Shown: positions 54,977-63,967 of the stretch, piece after piece
Numbering within the stretch: the stretch's first letter is position 1
How the letters are laid out: each line of letters begins with the position of its first letter
NCBI GenBank assembly: GCA_046533895.1
Contig: JAWDOK010000001.1
Location: forward strand, 62,001 to 126,000
Length of the DNA stretch: 64,000 nt
Source of the DNA: Acidianus hospitalis
Lineage (GTDB): Archaea; Thermoproteota; Thermoprotei_A; Sulfolobales; Sulfolobaceae
Direction of reading: 5' to 3'
Translations under genes and position numbers: made by a program
Notes under the pieces: generated by a model
The model's database searches: none
Told to the model about the DNA's origin: nothing
Seen by the model: only the letters and a program-made list of their open reading frames with translations

Positions 54977-56479
54977 ATGATAACAACCAAAAGGATGAGG
55001 GCATTAGAGATAAACTCAGAGGCATTAGGAGTTCCTACATTATTATTAATGGAAAACGCTGGTAGAAGCGTTAAGGATGAGATTATCAAAAAGTTAGGTA
55101 ATGTTAAAGGCAAAAGTGTTTACGTTTTTGTAGGTCATGGGGGTAAAGGTGGTGACGGTCTAGTTGCAGCGAGGCATTTAGCTTCTGAAGGAGCTAAAGT
55201 AACTGTAGTTCTACTGGGAGAAAATAAGCATAAAGATGCATTACTTAATTTAGCTGCAGTTCAAGAAATGGATTATTCAATTAATATAATTACAATAAAA
55301 GATCCAGAAGAACTTAAACCGGTAGAAGGGGATATCCTAATAGACGCGCTACTGGGTACCGGATTTTCAGGAAAGCCCAGAGAGCCGTTTAGAACTGCAA
55401 TTAAAGTCTTTAACCAGAGTAAAGGCTTTAAGGTTTCGATAGATGTGCCTTCAGGAGTCGATAGCGATACTGGCGAAACGCCTGGGGATTACGTAGTTCC
55501 TGATTTAGTAGTTACATTTCATGATATGAAAACAGGCTTATCAAAGTTTAATTTTGAGACAAAAGTTGAAAATATAGGAATTCCTCCAGAGGCTGAAATA
55601 TATGTAGGGCCTGGAGATCTTATGGTTAATATAAAGAAAAGAGAGATGAAAAGTAGGAAAGGTGCAGGTGGTAGGGTATTAATAATAGGTGGTAGTAAAA
55701 CTTTTAGTGGTGCACCGGCACTAGCAGGATTAGCAGCATTAAGGACAGGAGCAGACTTAGTTTACATAGCTTCTCCTGGGCAAACTGCATATACAATTGC
55801 CTCATATTCTCCAGATTTAATAGCGATAAAGTTGAATGGAGAAAATATTAACCCTGGTAATTTAGATGAGTTAAAACCATGGATAGAAAAGTCTAATGCT
55901 ATAGTTATAGGCCCAGGGATGGGCTTAGCGGAGGAAACCATTGAAGCCTCAAAGGAAATCGTTACTTACTTAAAGGAAATAAATAAACCTGCAGTTATTG
56001 ATGCTGACGCATTAAAATCCATAAAAGGGTTTGAGCTTTATCCATTTGCAGTAATTACTCCTCATGCAGGAGAATTCAAAATATTCTTCGGTTACGACGT
56101 AAAGGATAATCCTAGAGAGAGAATTTCTCAAGTAATTAATAGTGCAAAGAGGGCTAATTGTGTAGTATTATTAAAAGGTTACTTTGATATAATCTCTGAC
56201 GGTGAAAGATTTAGATTAAATAAGACCGGCAATCCAGGGATGACCGTAGGAGGTACTGGTGATACTCTTACTGGAATTGTTGCCACATTAATGGCTCAAG
56301 GCTTATCTCCCTTTGACGCCGCTTCCATAGGAGCATTTATAAATGGACTAGCAGGTTCATTAGCTTATGCTAAGTACGGAAATCACATAACTCCTAGTGA
56401 TTTAGTAAATGAAATTCCTGAAGTAATAAATAATCCGTTAGAGGCTTTTAAGAAAAAACCATATATTAGAGTCCTTTAA
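54977..56479 (+). CDS. nnr: Bifunctional NAD(P)HX epimerase/dehydratase
   Basis: Repairs hydrated NAD(P)H. The N-terminal YjeF_N epimerase domain (1-210) shows LLMENAGRSVKDEI and VFVGHGGKGGDGLVAARHL. The C-terminal dehydratase domain (about 215-500) shows GAGGRVLIIGGSKTFSGAPAL, ITPHAGEF, KTGNPGMTVGGTGDTLTGI and the final FINGLAGSLAY. Fusion of both in 500 aa is the usual prokaryotic form. It protects the heat-labile NAD(P)H pool, which matters in a thermoacidophile. It converges with the peroxiredoxin gene, overlapping by four bases. Confidence 0.93.
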   Translation: MITTKRMRALEINSEALGVPTLLLMENAGRSVKDEIIKKLGNVKGKSVYVFVGHGGKGGDGLVAARHLASEGAKVTVVLLGENKHKDALLNLAAVQEMDYSINIITIKDPEELKPVEGDILIDALLGTGFSGKPREPFRTAIKVFNQSKGFKVSIDVPSGVDSDTGETPGDYVVPDLVVTFHDMKTGLSKFNFETKVENIGIPPEAEIYVGPGDLMVNIKKREMKSRKGAGGRVLIIGGSKTFSGAPALAGLAALRTGADLVYIASPGQTAYTIASYSPDLIAIKLNGENINPGNLDELKPWIEKSNAIVIGPGMGLAEETIEASKEIVTYLKEINKPAVIDADALKSIKGFELYPFAVITPHAGEFKIFFGYDVKDNPRERISQVINSAKRANCVVLLKGYFDIISDGERFRLNKTGNPGMTVGGTGDTLTGIVATLMAQGLSPFDAASIGAFINGLAGSLAYAKYGNHITPSDLVNEIPEVINNPLEAFKKKPYIRVL

Positions 56480-56919
56480 CTTTTTATTGCCTCTAAAGCT
56501 TTATCAGCGTGTTCTTCAGCTTTTTTAAGATTCTTAAAAACGTGAGTTATTTTACCATTCTCGTCAATAACAAAAGTAACTCTTTGAGCACTAGTTCCTT
56601 TTTCATTTAAGACTCCATAAGAATTTATGATTTTCTTTTCTTTATCTCCTATAAGAGGGAATTTTGCTCCATATTTTTCAGCAAATTTTTTAGCAGAAGA
56701 AAGACTATCAGCGCTAACTCCTATAACTTCCGCATTTAATTTTACTATTTCATCATAAAGCTGTACAAATCTTTGTAGCTCTCTTGTGCATCCTGCCGTG
56801 AAAGCTTTAGGATAGAAGTAAAGGATAACCTTCTTCTTTCCTTTATAATCAGACAATTTAATCTTACCTAAAGTAGACTCCACTTCAAAATCTGGTGCCT
56901 CTTGGCCTACGTCTAGCAT
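56476..56919 (-). CDS. bcp: Peroxiredoxin of the Bcp/PrxQ type
   Basis: A 147-aa thiol peroxidase. The peroxidatic cysteine is Cys44 in YPKAFTAGCTRELQRF. In two-cysteine PrxQ proteins a resolving cysteine follows five residues later; here that site is Gln49, so the enzyme should work in the one-Cys mode with an outside thiol. GVSADSLSSAKKFAEKY and RVTFVIDENGKI are family blocks. I take ATG at 56919 (MLDVGQEAPDF) as start; a frame to 56940 is possible. Divergent from ppcA. Confidence 0.88.
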   Translation of the reverse strand: MLDVGQEAPDFEVESTLGKIKLSDYKGKKKVILYFYPKAFTAGCTRELQRFVQLYDEIVKLNAEVIGVSADSLSSAKKFAEKYGAKFPLIGDKEKKIINSYGVLNEKGTSAQRVTFVIDENGKITHVFKNLKKAEEHADKALEAIKS

Positions 56920-56975
56920 GGTATAATAATTTCTAAGCAATATTTAAAAGCCTTAACTTAGATAATACCCTCCAA

Positions 56976-58505
56976 ATGAGAAAGATTCCTAAAACTATGT
57001 CTACTCAACATCCAGATAATGCTAGAGTTCCAGAATGGGCAAAAAGTGAGGTCATAGAAGGAGATGATGAAGTGATAGAGGCTTACTATTCTTATATGAA
57101 TTTGGGAATTCACGAAGTAATGTGGGATGCTGAAGGGAAGGACGTTGACACTCATGTTGTGAGAAAATTACTTTCATCGTATGCCGAATATTTTAAAGAG
57201 AATATAATAGGTCAAGACGTATTCTTAACTTATAGACTACCAAATCCAAGAATCGAAGGCGCAGAAAGAAAAGTTTTCGCTGAAACTATGGAAAGTATTC
57301 CAGTAGCTTACGATCTAGCTGAGAAATTTTATGGCAAAAAAGTAATTCCAGTATTTGAGGTAATTTTACCTTTTACTACCGATTATCAAGAGCTAGTTTC
57401 TGTTGCAAAATATTATGAAAAAGCCGTTGCTGGAGAAGAAGATATTGAACTATTTGAAGGAATTCACGTAAGGGATCTTGTAGGCGAGATATATCCAAAA
57501 AGAGTAGAAGTTATACCTTTAATTGAAGACAAGGACTCTTTATTAAGAATAAGGGAAATAGTAGGTGGGTATTATAAAGTAATAAAACCAACTTACATGA
57601 GAGTTTTCATAGCCAGATCGGATCCGGCAATGAATTATGGGATGCTAACTGCTGTACTTTTGGCAAAATTTGCGCTAAGTACCCTATATAAAATGAAAAA
57701 TGAGTTGGGAATAGAAATATTCCCTATAATAGGCGTAGGATCTCTACCTTTTAGAGGTCATCTTAGTCCTAAAAATTATGAGAACGCATTAAAAGAATAT
57801 AAAGGAGTTTATACTTTTACAATCCAGTCAGCCTTTAAATATGACTATGATGAGAAGGAAGTCAAAGAGGCCATTCAGAAAATTAATGAGAACAAAGTAG
57901 AAGAGCCTAAAGTATTTGATGAACACGAAGAGGGTTTATTGAAGAAAATTGTTGAGAATTACGTATCTTCTTATCAGCCTATAATAGAAGCTCTTGCACC
58001 AGCAATAAATTTCATTGCACTTAACTTGCCCAGGAGGAGAGCTAGAAAGTTGCACATAAGCCTATTTGGTTACGCTAGAAGTACAGGAAAAGTAACATTA
58101 CCTAGAGCAATTAGCTTTGTTGGTGCAATGTACACTCTAGGTATTCCTCCAGAAATAATTGGATTATCATCGCTTTCAAAGTTATCAGAGGAAGAATGGG
58201 ATTTCTTAAAAGAGAATTATATAATGTTTAATCATGACCTTAATGAGAGTGGGAAGTACGTTAACTTGGACACACTAGAGTATTTAAAGGAAATATGGAA
58301 CATAGATGACGAAGTTATTAATAAAATAAAAGAGGACATAAAGTTTGCTGAGAGTATTGGAATAAAAATTGGAGGTGATGATTACGAGTCTAAAAAGCAC
58401 GTATTATTATCTTCTTTAGCCTTGCTCGCTTGTAAGGAAAAGAAGTACGATGAAATGAAGGAGTATATAAAAGAAATGGCATTAATAAGAAAGTCACTTG
58501 GCTAA
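56976..58505 (+). CDS. ppcA: Phosphoenolpyruvate carboxylase, archaeal type
   Basis: Carboxylates PEP to oxaloacetate. The opening MRKIPKTMSTQHPDNARVP is the family signature, with SLPFRGHLSPKNYE, TIQSAFKYDYD and LHISLFGYARSTGKV further on. The 509-aa archaeal enzyme is much shorter than the bacterial one. In Sulfolobales it supplies C4 acids and connects with the 3HP/4HB cycle. A 56-base gap to bcp holds both promoters. The 3' end overlaps the amidase gene by 12 bases. Confidence 0.95.
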   Translation: MRKIPKTMSTQHPDNARVPEWAKSEVIEGDDEVIEAYYSYMNLGIHEVMWDAEGKDVDTHVVRKLLSSYAEYFKENIIGQDVFLTYRLPNPRIEGAERKVFAETMESIPVAYDLAEKFYGKKVIPVFEVILPFTTDYQELVSVAKYYEKAVAGEEDIELFEGIHVRDLVGEIYPKRVEVIPLIEDKDSLLRIREIVGGYYKVIKPTYMRVFIARSDPAMNYGMLTAVLLAKFALSTLYKMKNELGIEIFPIIGVGSLPFRGHLSPKNYENALKEYKGVYTFTIQSAFKYDYDEKEVKEAIQKINENKVEEPKVFDEHEEGLLKKIVENYVSSYQPIIEALAPAINFIALNLPRRRARKLHISLFGYARSTGKVTLPRAISFVGAMYTLGIPPEIIGLSSLSKLSEEEWDFLKENYIMFNHDLNESGKYVNLDTLEYLKEIWNIDDEVINKIKEDIKFAESIGIKIGGDDYESKKHVLLSSLALLACKEKKYDEMKEYIKEMALIRKSLG

Positions 58506-59681
58506 TTCAAGAATTTTTTCTGCAATATCTAATACTATCCCGTCTTCATAAGGTAAACCGCTTACCATTAATCCTATAGGCAAGTCGTTTACTTTACTGA
58601 CTGGTAATGAAATAGAAGGTGCATTTACAAGATTGAATAGTTCTGTATTAGATACCAAAAGTTTTCTATATTCTTTTTCTCTTCCTACTACCTCTGAAAT
58701 CTTTGGCGCAGGAATTTTTGTAGTAGGAGAAATTATCGCGTCTACGCTGTCAAAAGCTCTAACATATTCTTCGAAAATTACTCTTCTTGCTCTTAGTGCG
58801 TCAATATAGTCTATTGCTCTGATTTGTAAACCTTGCATTAGTAATTCCTTAACATCTGGGAAATACATTCCTGGAGTTGACTCTATCCAATCCCTATGAT
58901 ATGAGGAACCTTCTGCAAGGGCTATTGTTCCCCTTACATTACTTCCAAATCCTTCTAGAAAGTTTAACCTAAGATCAATTAAATCGAAGTACGAAGAGAG
59001 CTTATTCAATATACTTTTTAGCGAATTTGAAGCGGGATCATCCTTAAATAGGAAAACTCCTAATCTGGGCCTAGTCCTTACCTTGGATACCAAGACATGT
59101 TTATTTTCAATAGGTATTACGGCATCTAAAACCCTCCTTAAAGTAGGAATATCCCTCGTTATAAATCCTATTGTATCTAAAGTCCAGCTGAACGGAATAA
59201 CTCCGTCTATAGGTATAATTCCGGTAGTTGGTTTAAATCCTATTACTCCGCAAAGTGAAGCAGGAATTCTTATAGATCCTCCAGTATCCGTCCCCACTCC
59301 AACATCAACCATTTTTAATGCTACAGCAACTGCAGATCCTCCGCTAGATCCTCCGCTTATTCTTTCAGGATCATAGGGGTTTCTAGCAGGTCCAGCAATA
59401 GACGAAGTATTTGTTGCACCTATCGCAAATTCGTGAGTATTTGTTTTACCTACTATTGTTCCTCCTTCTTCCAAGATTTTATCTACTATCCATGCGTTCC
59501 TATTAGGTATATAATCTTTTAGGATTTTTGATCCTGCAGTAGTTTTAATTCCCTTAGTTAATATAATATCTTTTATTCCAAAAGTCAATCCCTTAAGCTT
59601 TCCCTTATCTCTTCCTTTTATTTCATCTATTGTTATAAATGCGTTGTATTTTGAATTTAATTCTTCTAACCTCATCTTCAC
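58494..59681 (-). CDS. Amidase signature family enzyme
   Basis: A 395-aa amide hydrolase. The Ser-cisSer-Lys triad regions are GIKDIILTKGIKTTAGSKIL (Lys37), ISGGSSGGSAVAVAL and GVGTDTGGSIRIPASLCGVIGFKP (split into shorter parts when compared). It is shorter than GatA (about 470 aa), so it is probably a free amidase acting on short amides rather than the tRNA amidotransferase subunit. The start is ATG 59681 or 59675. It follows the unknown gene at 59699 by 17 bases. Confidence 0.85.
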   Translation of the reverse strand: MKMRLEELNSKYNAFITIDEIKGRDKGKLKGLTFGIKDIILTKGIKTTAGSKILKDYIPNRNAWIVDKILEEGGTIVGKTNTHEFAIGATNTSSIAGPARNPYDPERISGGSSGGSAVAVALKMVDVGVGTDTGGSIRIPASLCGVIGFKPTTGIIPIDGVIPFSWTLDTIGFITRDIPTLRRVLDAVIPIENKHVLVSKVRTRPRLGVFLFKDDPASNSLKSILNKLSSYFDLIDLRLNFLEGFGSNVRGTIALAEGSSYHRDWIESTPGMYFPDVKELLMQGLQIRAIDYIDALRARRVIFEEYVRAFDSVDAIISPTTKIPAPKISEVVGREKEYRKLLVSNTELFNLVNAPSISLPVSKVNDLPIGLMVSGLPYEDGIVLDIAEKILELAK

Positions 59682-59698
59682 TCACGTAAATAAGTGGT

Positions 59699-60133
59699 TC
59701 AGGTAGCTTTGTAGAAAGAATGTCTTCTGAGCTCATTTAAAACACTCTCTATTATGCCATCAATTTCACTCTCATTTATACCTTTTTCCTTACTCACTTT
59801 TTCCTTTATTATACGCTCGACAATCGAATAATTCTTATAGGTCTCATTAAGCTTTTTCCAATCTATTCCTTTTAGTGCTTCAGAAATCCTTTTATCAAAA
59901 GGTAACTTACCTTCAAGCATTAAAACTGCAATGATAGGATAACCTATATAATTCCTAAACTTAGTTCCATTATCGTCACTAAATACCTTCTCTCCTTCAA
60001 CCTTTACGGTGTATTTTCTATCTCCCTCTGAGGAAGTAACGATGTAATGATCGTCAACCTTAGCAATTCTTCCATCAGCTATTGCACCTAAAGCTTCCAA
60101 AACCTTTATCCTAGGAGGTAATTTTAGTTTCAC
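59699..60133 (-). CDS. Hypothetical protein, 144 aa
   Basis: Not recognised. The protein has a beta-rich N-terminal half (IADGRIAKVDDHYIVTSS, RKYTVKVEGEKVFSD) and a helical C-terminal half (ISEALKGIDWKKLNETYK, IIESVLNELRRHSF). No cysteines and no membrane helix. It stands before the amidase gene and may be co-transcribed with it. Its promoter is divergent from that of acryloyl-CoA reductase. Confidence 0.6.
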   Translation of the reverse strand: MKLKLPPRIKVLEALGAIADGRIAKVDDHYIVTSSEGDRKYTVKVEGEKVFSDDNGTKFRNYIGYPIIAVLMLEGKLPFDKRISEALKGIDWKKLNETYKNYSIVERIIKEKVSKEKGINESEIDGIIESVLNELRRHSFYKAT

Positions 60134-60181
60134 GAATTAAATTACGTTACTAAGTATAAAAAATGCTTCCTTCATCATAAT

Positions 60182-60189
60182 TTTTAAGC
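60182..60189 (+). promoter_or_regulatory. TATA box of the acryloyl-CoA reductase gene
   Basis: TTTTTAAG lies 22-29 bases before the ATG at 60211. This supports that ATG over the one at 60199. Confidence 0.5.
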
Positions 60190-60210
60190 AATATAAACAT
60201 GTTTAAACTA

Positions 60211-61212
60211 ATGAAGGCAGTTGTTGTTATAGGCCACAAACAAGGATATAAAGTACAAGAGGTCCCAGATCCAAAACCTGCTGATGACGAGGTTATAATA
60301 AAAGTAGATAGAGCAGCGTTATGTTATAGAGATCTATTGCAACTCCAAGGATATTATCCAAGAATGAAATATCCAGTAATATTAGGCCACGAAGTCGTAG
60401 GCACAATAATACAAAAAGGTAAGAAAGTTGAAGGGTTTGAGGAAGGAGATAAGGTAGTCTCTTTACTTTACGCTCCTGACGGAACTTGCGAGTATTGTAG
60501 ACAAGGAGAAGAAGCTTATTGTCATTCTAGGTTAGGATACTCTGAAGAGTTGGACGGATTTTTTGCAGAATATGCAAAAATAAAAGTTACAAGCCTAGTA
60601 AAGGTTCCTAAGGGTACTCCAGACGAAGGAGCAGTTTTAGTCCCTTGCGTTACGGGAATGATTTATAGAGGTCTAATGAGGGCACATCTAAAGCCTGGAG
60701 AAACTGTGCTAGTTACTGGAGCAAGCGGAGGAGTAGGAATTCATGCAGTACAAGTTGCAAAAGCTTTAGGAGCTAAAGTAATAGGTGTTACTACTTCAGA
60801 AGAAAAAGCACCTTTTATTAAAAAATTTGCAGATCACGTAATAGTAGGTAAAAAATTTGCTGAAGAGGCAAAGAAAATTTCAGATGTTCACGTTGTAATA
60901 GACACTGTGGGAACTCCAACCTTTGATGAAAGCTTAAAATCATTATGGATGGGTGGAAGAATCGTACAAATAGGCAATGTAGATCCTTCTCAAGCTTATC
61001 AACTTAGATTAGGTTACGTAATACTTAAAGATATTCAAATAATAGGTCATGCTAGTGCAACTAAAAAAGATGTAGAAGGAGCGTTAAAACTTACTGCAGA
61101 AGGTAAAATTCAACCAATAATTGCTGGAACTGTAGGAATAGATGACATAGATAAAGGGTATGAACTATTGAAGGATAAGAATAAGATAGGTAAGGTGTTA
61201 TTAAAACCCTAA
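60211..61212 (+). CDS. Acryloyl-CoA reductase (NADPH), zinc-type MDR family
   Basis: Reduces acryloyl-CoA to propionyl-CoA in the 3HP/4HB cycle. It is an MDR protein: ILGHEVVGTI and GFEEGDKVVSLLYAPDGTC, then CEYCRQGEEAYCH (three of four structural-zinc cysteines) and the NADP loop VTGASGGVGIHAVQVAKALGA. The opening MKAVVVIGHKQGYKVQEVP and the ALCYRDLLQLQGYYPRMKYP stretch agree with the Sulfolobus tokodaii acryloyl-CoA reductase as I remember it. I begin at 60211 because of the TATA spacing; 60199 adds four residues. An alcohol dehydrogenase is the alternative. Confidence 0.82.
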   Translation: MKAVVVIGHKQGYKVQEVPDPKPADDEVIIKVDRAALCYRDLLQLQGYYPRMKYPVILGHEVVGTIIQKGKKVEGFEEGDKVVSLLYAPDGTCEYCRQGEEAYCHSRLGYSEELDGFFAEYAKIKVTSLVKVPKGTPDEGAVLVPCVTGMIYRGLMRAHLKPGETVLVTGASGGVGIHAVQVAKALGAKVIGVTTSEEKAPFIKKFADHVIVGKKFAEEAKKISDVHVVIDTVGTPTFDESLKSLWMGGRIVQIGNVDPSQAYQLRLGYVILKDIQIIGHASATKKDVEGALKLTAEGKIQPIIAGTVGIDDIDKGYELLKDKNKIGKVLLKP

Positions 61213-61213
61213 A

Positions 61214-61224
61214 TTTTTTATTTT
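61214..61224 (+). terminator. T-tract after the acryloyl-CoA reductase gene
   Basis: Six T, A, four T begin one base after the stop codon. It is a plausible archaeal terminator; read-through into the next gene 33 bases on is not excluded. Confidence 0.4.
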
Positions 61225-61244
61225 AATGAGTAAGAAATATCAAT

Positions 61245-61853
61245 GTGAAAGTAAAACTTACTTGGATTTACGTACCTTCAGACTTACTTCCTCATGACGA
61301 AAAAGATGACGACAATGATATGGAAGTTATAGCTGATGGAATATTGGAAGAGTTTGAAAAAGGAGAAAAGGAAGATTTGGAAATTGATGAGAGGATCTTA
61401 ATTCCTGCGTCTATTTTATCTTCAAGGATAATTGAAGATCTACCTTCTAATTTGTCATATTTTTTAGGTAGATGGGGTGGTAAGTATTATTCTGGGGATA
61501 TTTCTGGAGCGCTGGGAGAAATAATAGTTTACACAATCCTGGAAGAAAAGTTTGGGGTAAAATTACTTGATATTTTACCATTAAGAGAAGTAAAATTCAT
61601 GGGGATGATAACTGACACTTTTATTCATATAGGGAAGTATGAGAAATTAAAGGAGTTTTTAGGCGACAAAGATGGAAAATCGATACTTTTTGTTAACGTT
61701 AGATCCTCAGTAAAATTTGATAAAGCCACAGTGAGGAAAAATATTACTAGAGATTTGATAACTTCAGAGAGTTTAAGGTATCCAGATAACTACTCATTAC
61801 TTTCTTACGTTTTTGGAGACGGAAATATAATGATGGTGGTGGTCAAGCCTTGA
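61245..61853 (+). CDS. Hypothetical protein, 202 aa
   Basis: Not recognised. The N-terminal part is very acidic (HDEKDDDNDMEVIADGILEE), and the rest is alpha/beta with YFLGRWGGKYYSGDISGAL and GEIIVYTILEEKFG that suggests a small nuclease or restriction-like fold, though I see no complete catalytic pattern. The start is GTG. Its stop codon overlaps the TTG start of the next gene (TTGA), so the two are translated together. Confidence 0.6.
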   Translation: MKVKLTWIYVPSDLLPHDEKDDDNDMEVIADGILEEFEKGEKEDLEIDERILIPASILSSRIIEDLPSNLSYFLGRWGGKYYSGDISGALGEIIVYTILEEKFGVKLLDILPLREVKFMGMITDTFIHIGKYEKLKEFLGDKDGKSILFVNVRSSVKFDKATVRKNITRDLITSESLRYPDNYSLLSYVFGDGNIMMVVVKP

Positions 61854-62335
61854 ATTGTGAGGACGAATTAAAGGAAGCGATGATTTTAGCCTGGATAGGA
61901 GATAGGGAAGGAGTTAATAAAATTACAAAAGAATGCATAAAGGAATTATCGTCATATAGATCAGCAATAAAAGATATTACGAAGATAAAAGAGGAAGTTA
62001 ACAGAGAATTTGAAATCCCCAAAAAATTGAGGGAAAAAGGAATTACCCATGAAGATCTTCTAGGACTAGCCTTACTCAGATTAGCAAGAAAGATCTCACT
62101 TACATCGGATTTAAATCCTAAAAATGATGGGAAACTAAAGTATATCATAATAGACCTAGGGAATAAAAAAATATTAAGAGGATATTGTAAGGAATGCAAA
62201 GGATTCCACTATACTATACTAAAAGACAACATAGGGTTTGCAGTAGAATATGACCAAATAATTTATGCAGAATTTTTGCAAGGAGATGAGAAAAGCGTTA
62301 TGGACGTAATAAAGAGGGAAATAGTAGGCAAATAA
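61850..62335 (+). CDS. Hypothetical protein, 161 aa, coupled to the gene before it
   Basis: Not recognised. The N-terminal half is helical (ELKEAMILAWIGDREGVNKI), the C-terminal half beta-rich with a possible metal knuckle GYCKECKGFHY (two cysteines and a histidine). It starts with TTG at 61850, sharing four bases with the stop of the preceding gene. The pair probably forms one complex; no function is assigned. Confidence 0.6.
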   Translation: MNCEDELKEAMILAWIGDREGVNKITKECIKELSSYRSAIKDITKIKEEVNREFEIPKKLREKGITHEDLLGLALLRLARKISLTSDLNPKNDGKLKYIIIDLGNKKILRGYCKECKGFHYTILKDNIGFAVEYDQIIYAEFLQGDEKSVMDVIKREIVGK

Positions 62336-62364
62336 CGACTCTCTGAATTTATTTTTCTTGAATA

Positions 62365-62556
62365 TTAAAGTTTGTCAATTTCCTTCTTTATTTTCTCTAA
62401 TAATTCCTTCTCCTCCTCGTCTAAAGAATTAACATTAACAATATCTATTTCAGACTTTATTAATTCCTTTAATGCAATTATTGCATCTTTTCTACTATGA
62501 AAGGGACTTATATCCTCATCTAATCCATTATAAGCGTATTTGTGAATTCCCAGCAT
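62365..62556 (-). CDS. Small hypothetical protein, 63 aa
   Basis: Not recognised. It shows an aromatic N terminus (MLGIHKYAYNGLDEDISPF), a helix HSRKDAIIALKELIKSE, and a charged C-terminal helix (DEEEKELLEKIKKEIDKL). No cysteines. It could be a real small protein or a remnant; it borders the degraded region 62557-63003. Confidence 0.45.
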   Translation of the reverse strand: MLGIHKYAYNGLDEDISPFHSRKDAIIALKELIKSEIDIVNVNSLDEEEKELLEKIKKEIDKL

Positions 62557-62585
62557 AGCAGTAGTTAAATTAACTAGGCCTTTAA

Positions 62586-62675
62586 ATCCTAGAAGTCCAG
62601 GACATGCTGATTAAGGCGTTAGAAAAGAAGGGGATAATTAAGAAGGAAGATGACGGGACGTGGAGGGTTCTCTGA
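62586..62675 (+). pseudogene. Remnant of a winged-helix-like protein (C-terminal end only)
   Basis: In one frame the stretch reads ILEVQDMLIKALEKKG then IIKKEDDGTWRVL and stop, like the last helix and wing of a small DNA-binding protein. A stop codon lies directly upstream (62583), and no start or N-terminal half is present. It probably is a decayed fragment of a mobile-element or plasmid gene. It is more GC-rich than its surroundings. Confidence 0.4.
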
Positions 62676-62827
62676 GGAGCTCCTTAAATGCTGCATGCAG
62701 CAGCACTAGACAGGGCAGCTATTCAATTTTTTGCGTTATTGAGGAATCTTTGCCGTCTTCTTTCAATTCCACGCTTTTTATTCTATTAGAATGAGCATTT
62801 AAACCCACGTTACTTAACATTCTTAGA
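62676..62827. other. Degraded intergenic stretch with two palindromes
   Basis: No gene can be read here. It opens with AGGAGCTCCT (62675-62684, 10-bp palindrome) and TGCTGCATGCAGCA (62689-62702, perfect 14-bp palindrome). The remainder is AT-rich without a repeated unit. Together with the flanking remnants it looks like leftover DNA of an element. Confidence 0.4.
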
Positions 62828-63095
<268 letters not shown>

Positions 63096-63284
63096 GAGAT
63101 ATAATTAGTAAGCTGAAATATTTAAAACTTTCTTACTTGTGTCTGGGTTAAATTTTTGGTTATAGGATATAAACTTTATGTCCACTCGAAGCGAATTATT
63201 AATCTAAGATAAGATATGTACTGATAATAACAAATTTAGACTAAGGGACTTTTATATAATCATAATAATAAATAGTGAAAAGGT

Positions 63285-63645
63285 ATGCTGAAAGAAATTT
63301 ACTATCTAATAAAGGATAGAACTTTGTTTTATTTTTCTTTATCCTCTGGTTTTTCAACTTTCGCATATTCATTATTAGTATACTATTTTCCTGTTATTAT
63401 GAATTTATTTAATATTAGCACGTTTTCAGAATGCTAGTGAAATAAAGATAGGTAACGCTACTGGATATTTGAAAGAAGTGTCCAATTACGTGCACGAAAT
63501 TACTAACTCTCAACAAGTATTGCAAGAATGCAGTAATCTTAAATATATTTGCCCTGCATTTCCTATAAGAGTGACAGTTTTAATTGATAGTGAGAATTAT
63601 AGTGCAGAGGTTCTGGGAATTAAGTATTTCCCATTAAGGGGTTAG
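63285..63645 (+). pseudogene. Frameshifted membrane protein gene
   Basis: From ATG 63285 (with AAAAGGT just before it) a 50-aa frame reads MLKEIYYLIKDRTLFYF, a hydrophobic helix STFAYSLLVYYFPVIM and stops at 63437. In the next frame, open from 63403, ASEIKIGNATGYLKEVSNYV continues to VTVLIDSENYSAEV and a stop at 63645. The two join naturally into a protein with one membrane helix and an outer domain. A one-base shift around 63425-63440 breaks the gene, or a sequencing error does. No family recognised. Confidence 0.5.
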
Positions 63646-63730
63646 TATTTCTACTTTATTCTTAAAATTTTTCTTGGCAATATTTTACTTTCACTGATGT
63701 CTCCTTATTTATTATTTTTGTCTTCAATAC

Positions 63731-63958
63731 ATGCAGAAGTTAAGCATTAGTTTATTAGATGCAATAGAAAGGGTTAGGAAATTAAAAGAAAACCACGAAG
63801 TTTTTCCTTTTATTGCGGGCAAAGTTGTGTCTTTCATGATTAAGTCTCCCTCTGGCCTAGAGGAAATAACGTTTGTTGAAAGAGGTGAAGAAGGAGTTGA
63901 CGTTTTTTATACATCAGAGAAAGTATTTAAGGAGGTTATGGGCGAAAACAACCAGTAA
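63731..63958 (+). CDS. Small hypothetical protein, 75 aa
   Basis: Not recognised. The N-terminal helix (SLLDAIERVRKLKENHEVF) is followed by beta strands (VVSFMIKSPSGLEEITFVE, GVDVFYTSEKVF). There are no cysteines and no membrane helix. A T-tract follows the stop codon. It could be a small regulator or antitoxin-like protein, but no partner is visible. Confidence 0.5.
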   Translation: MQKLSISLLDAIERVRKLKENHEVFPFIAGKVVSFMIKSPSGLEEITFVERGEEGVDVFYTSEKVFKEVMGENNQ

Positions 63959-63961
63959 CCC

Positions 63962-63967
63962 TTTTTT
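63962..63967 (+). terminator. T-tract after the last gene
   Basis: A run of six T starts three bases after the stop codon of the 75-aa gene. A likely archaeal termination signal. Confidence 0.35.
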
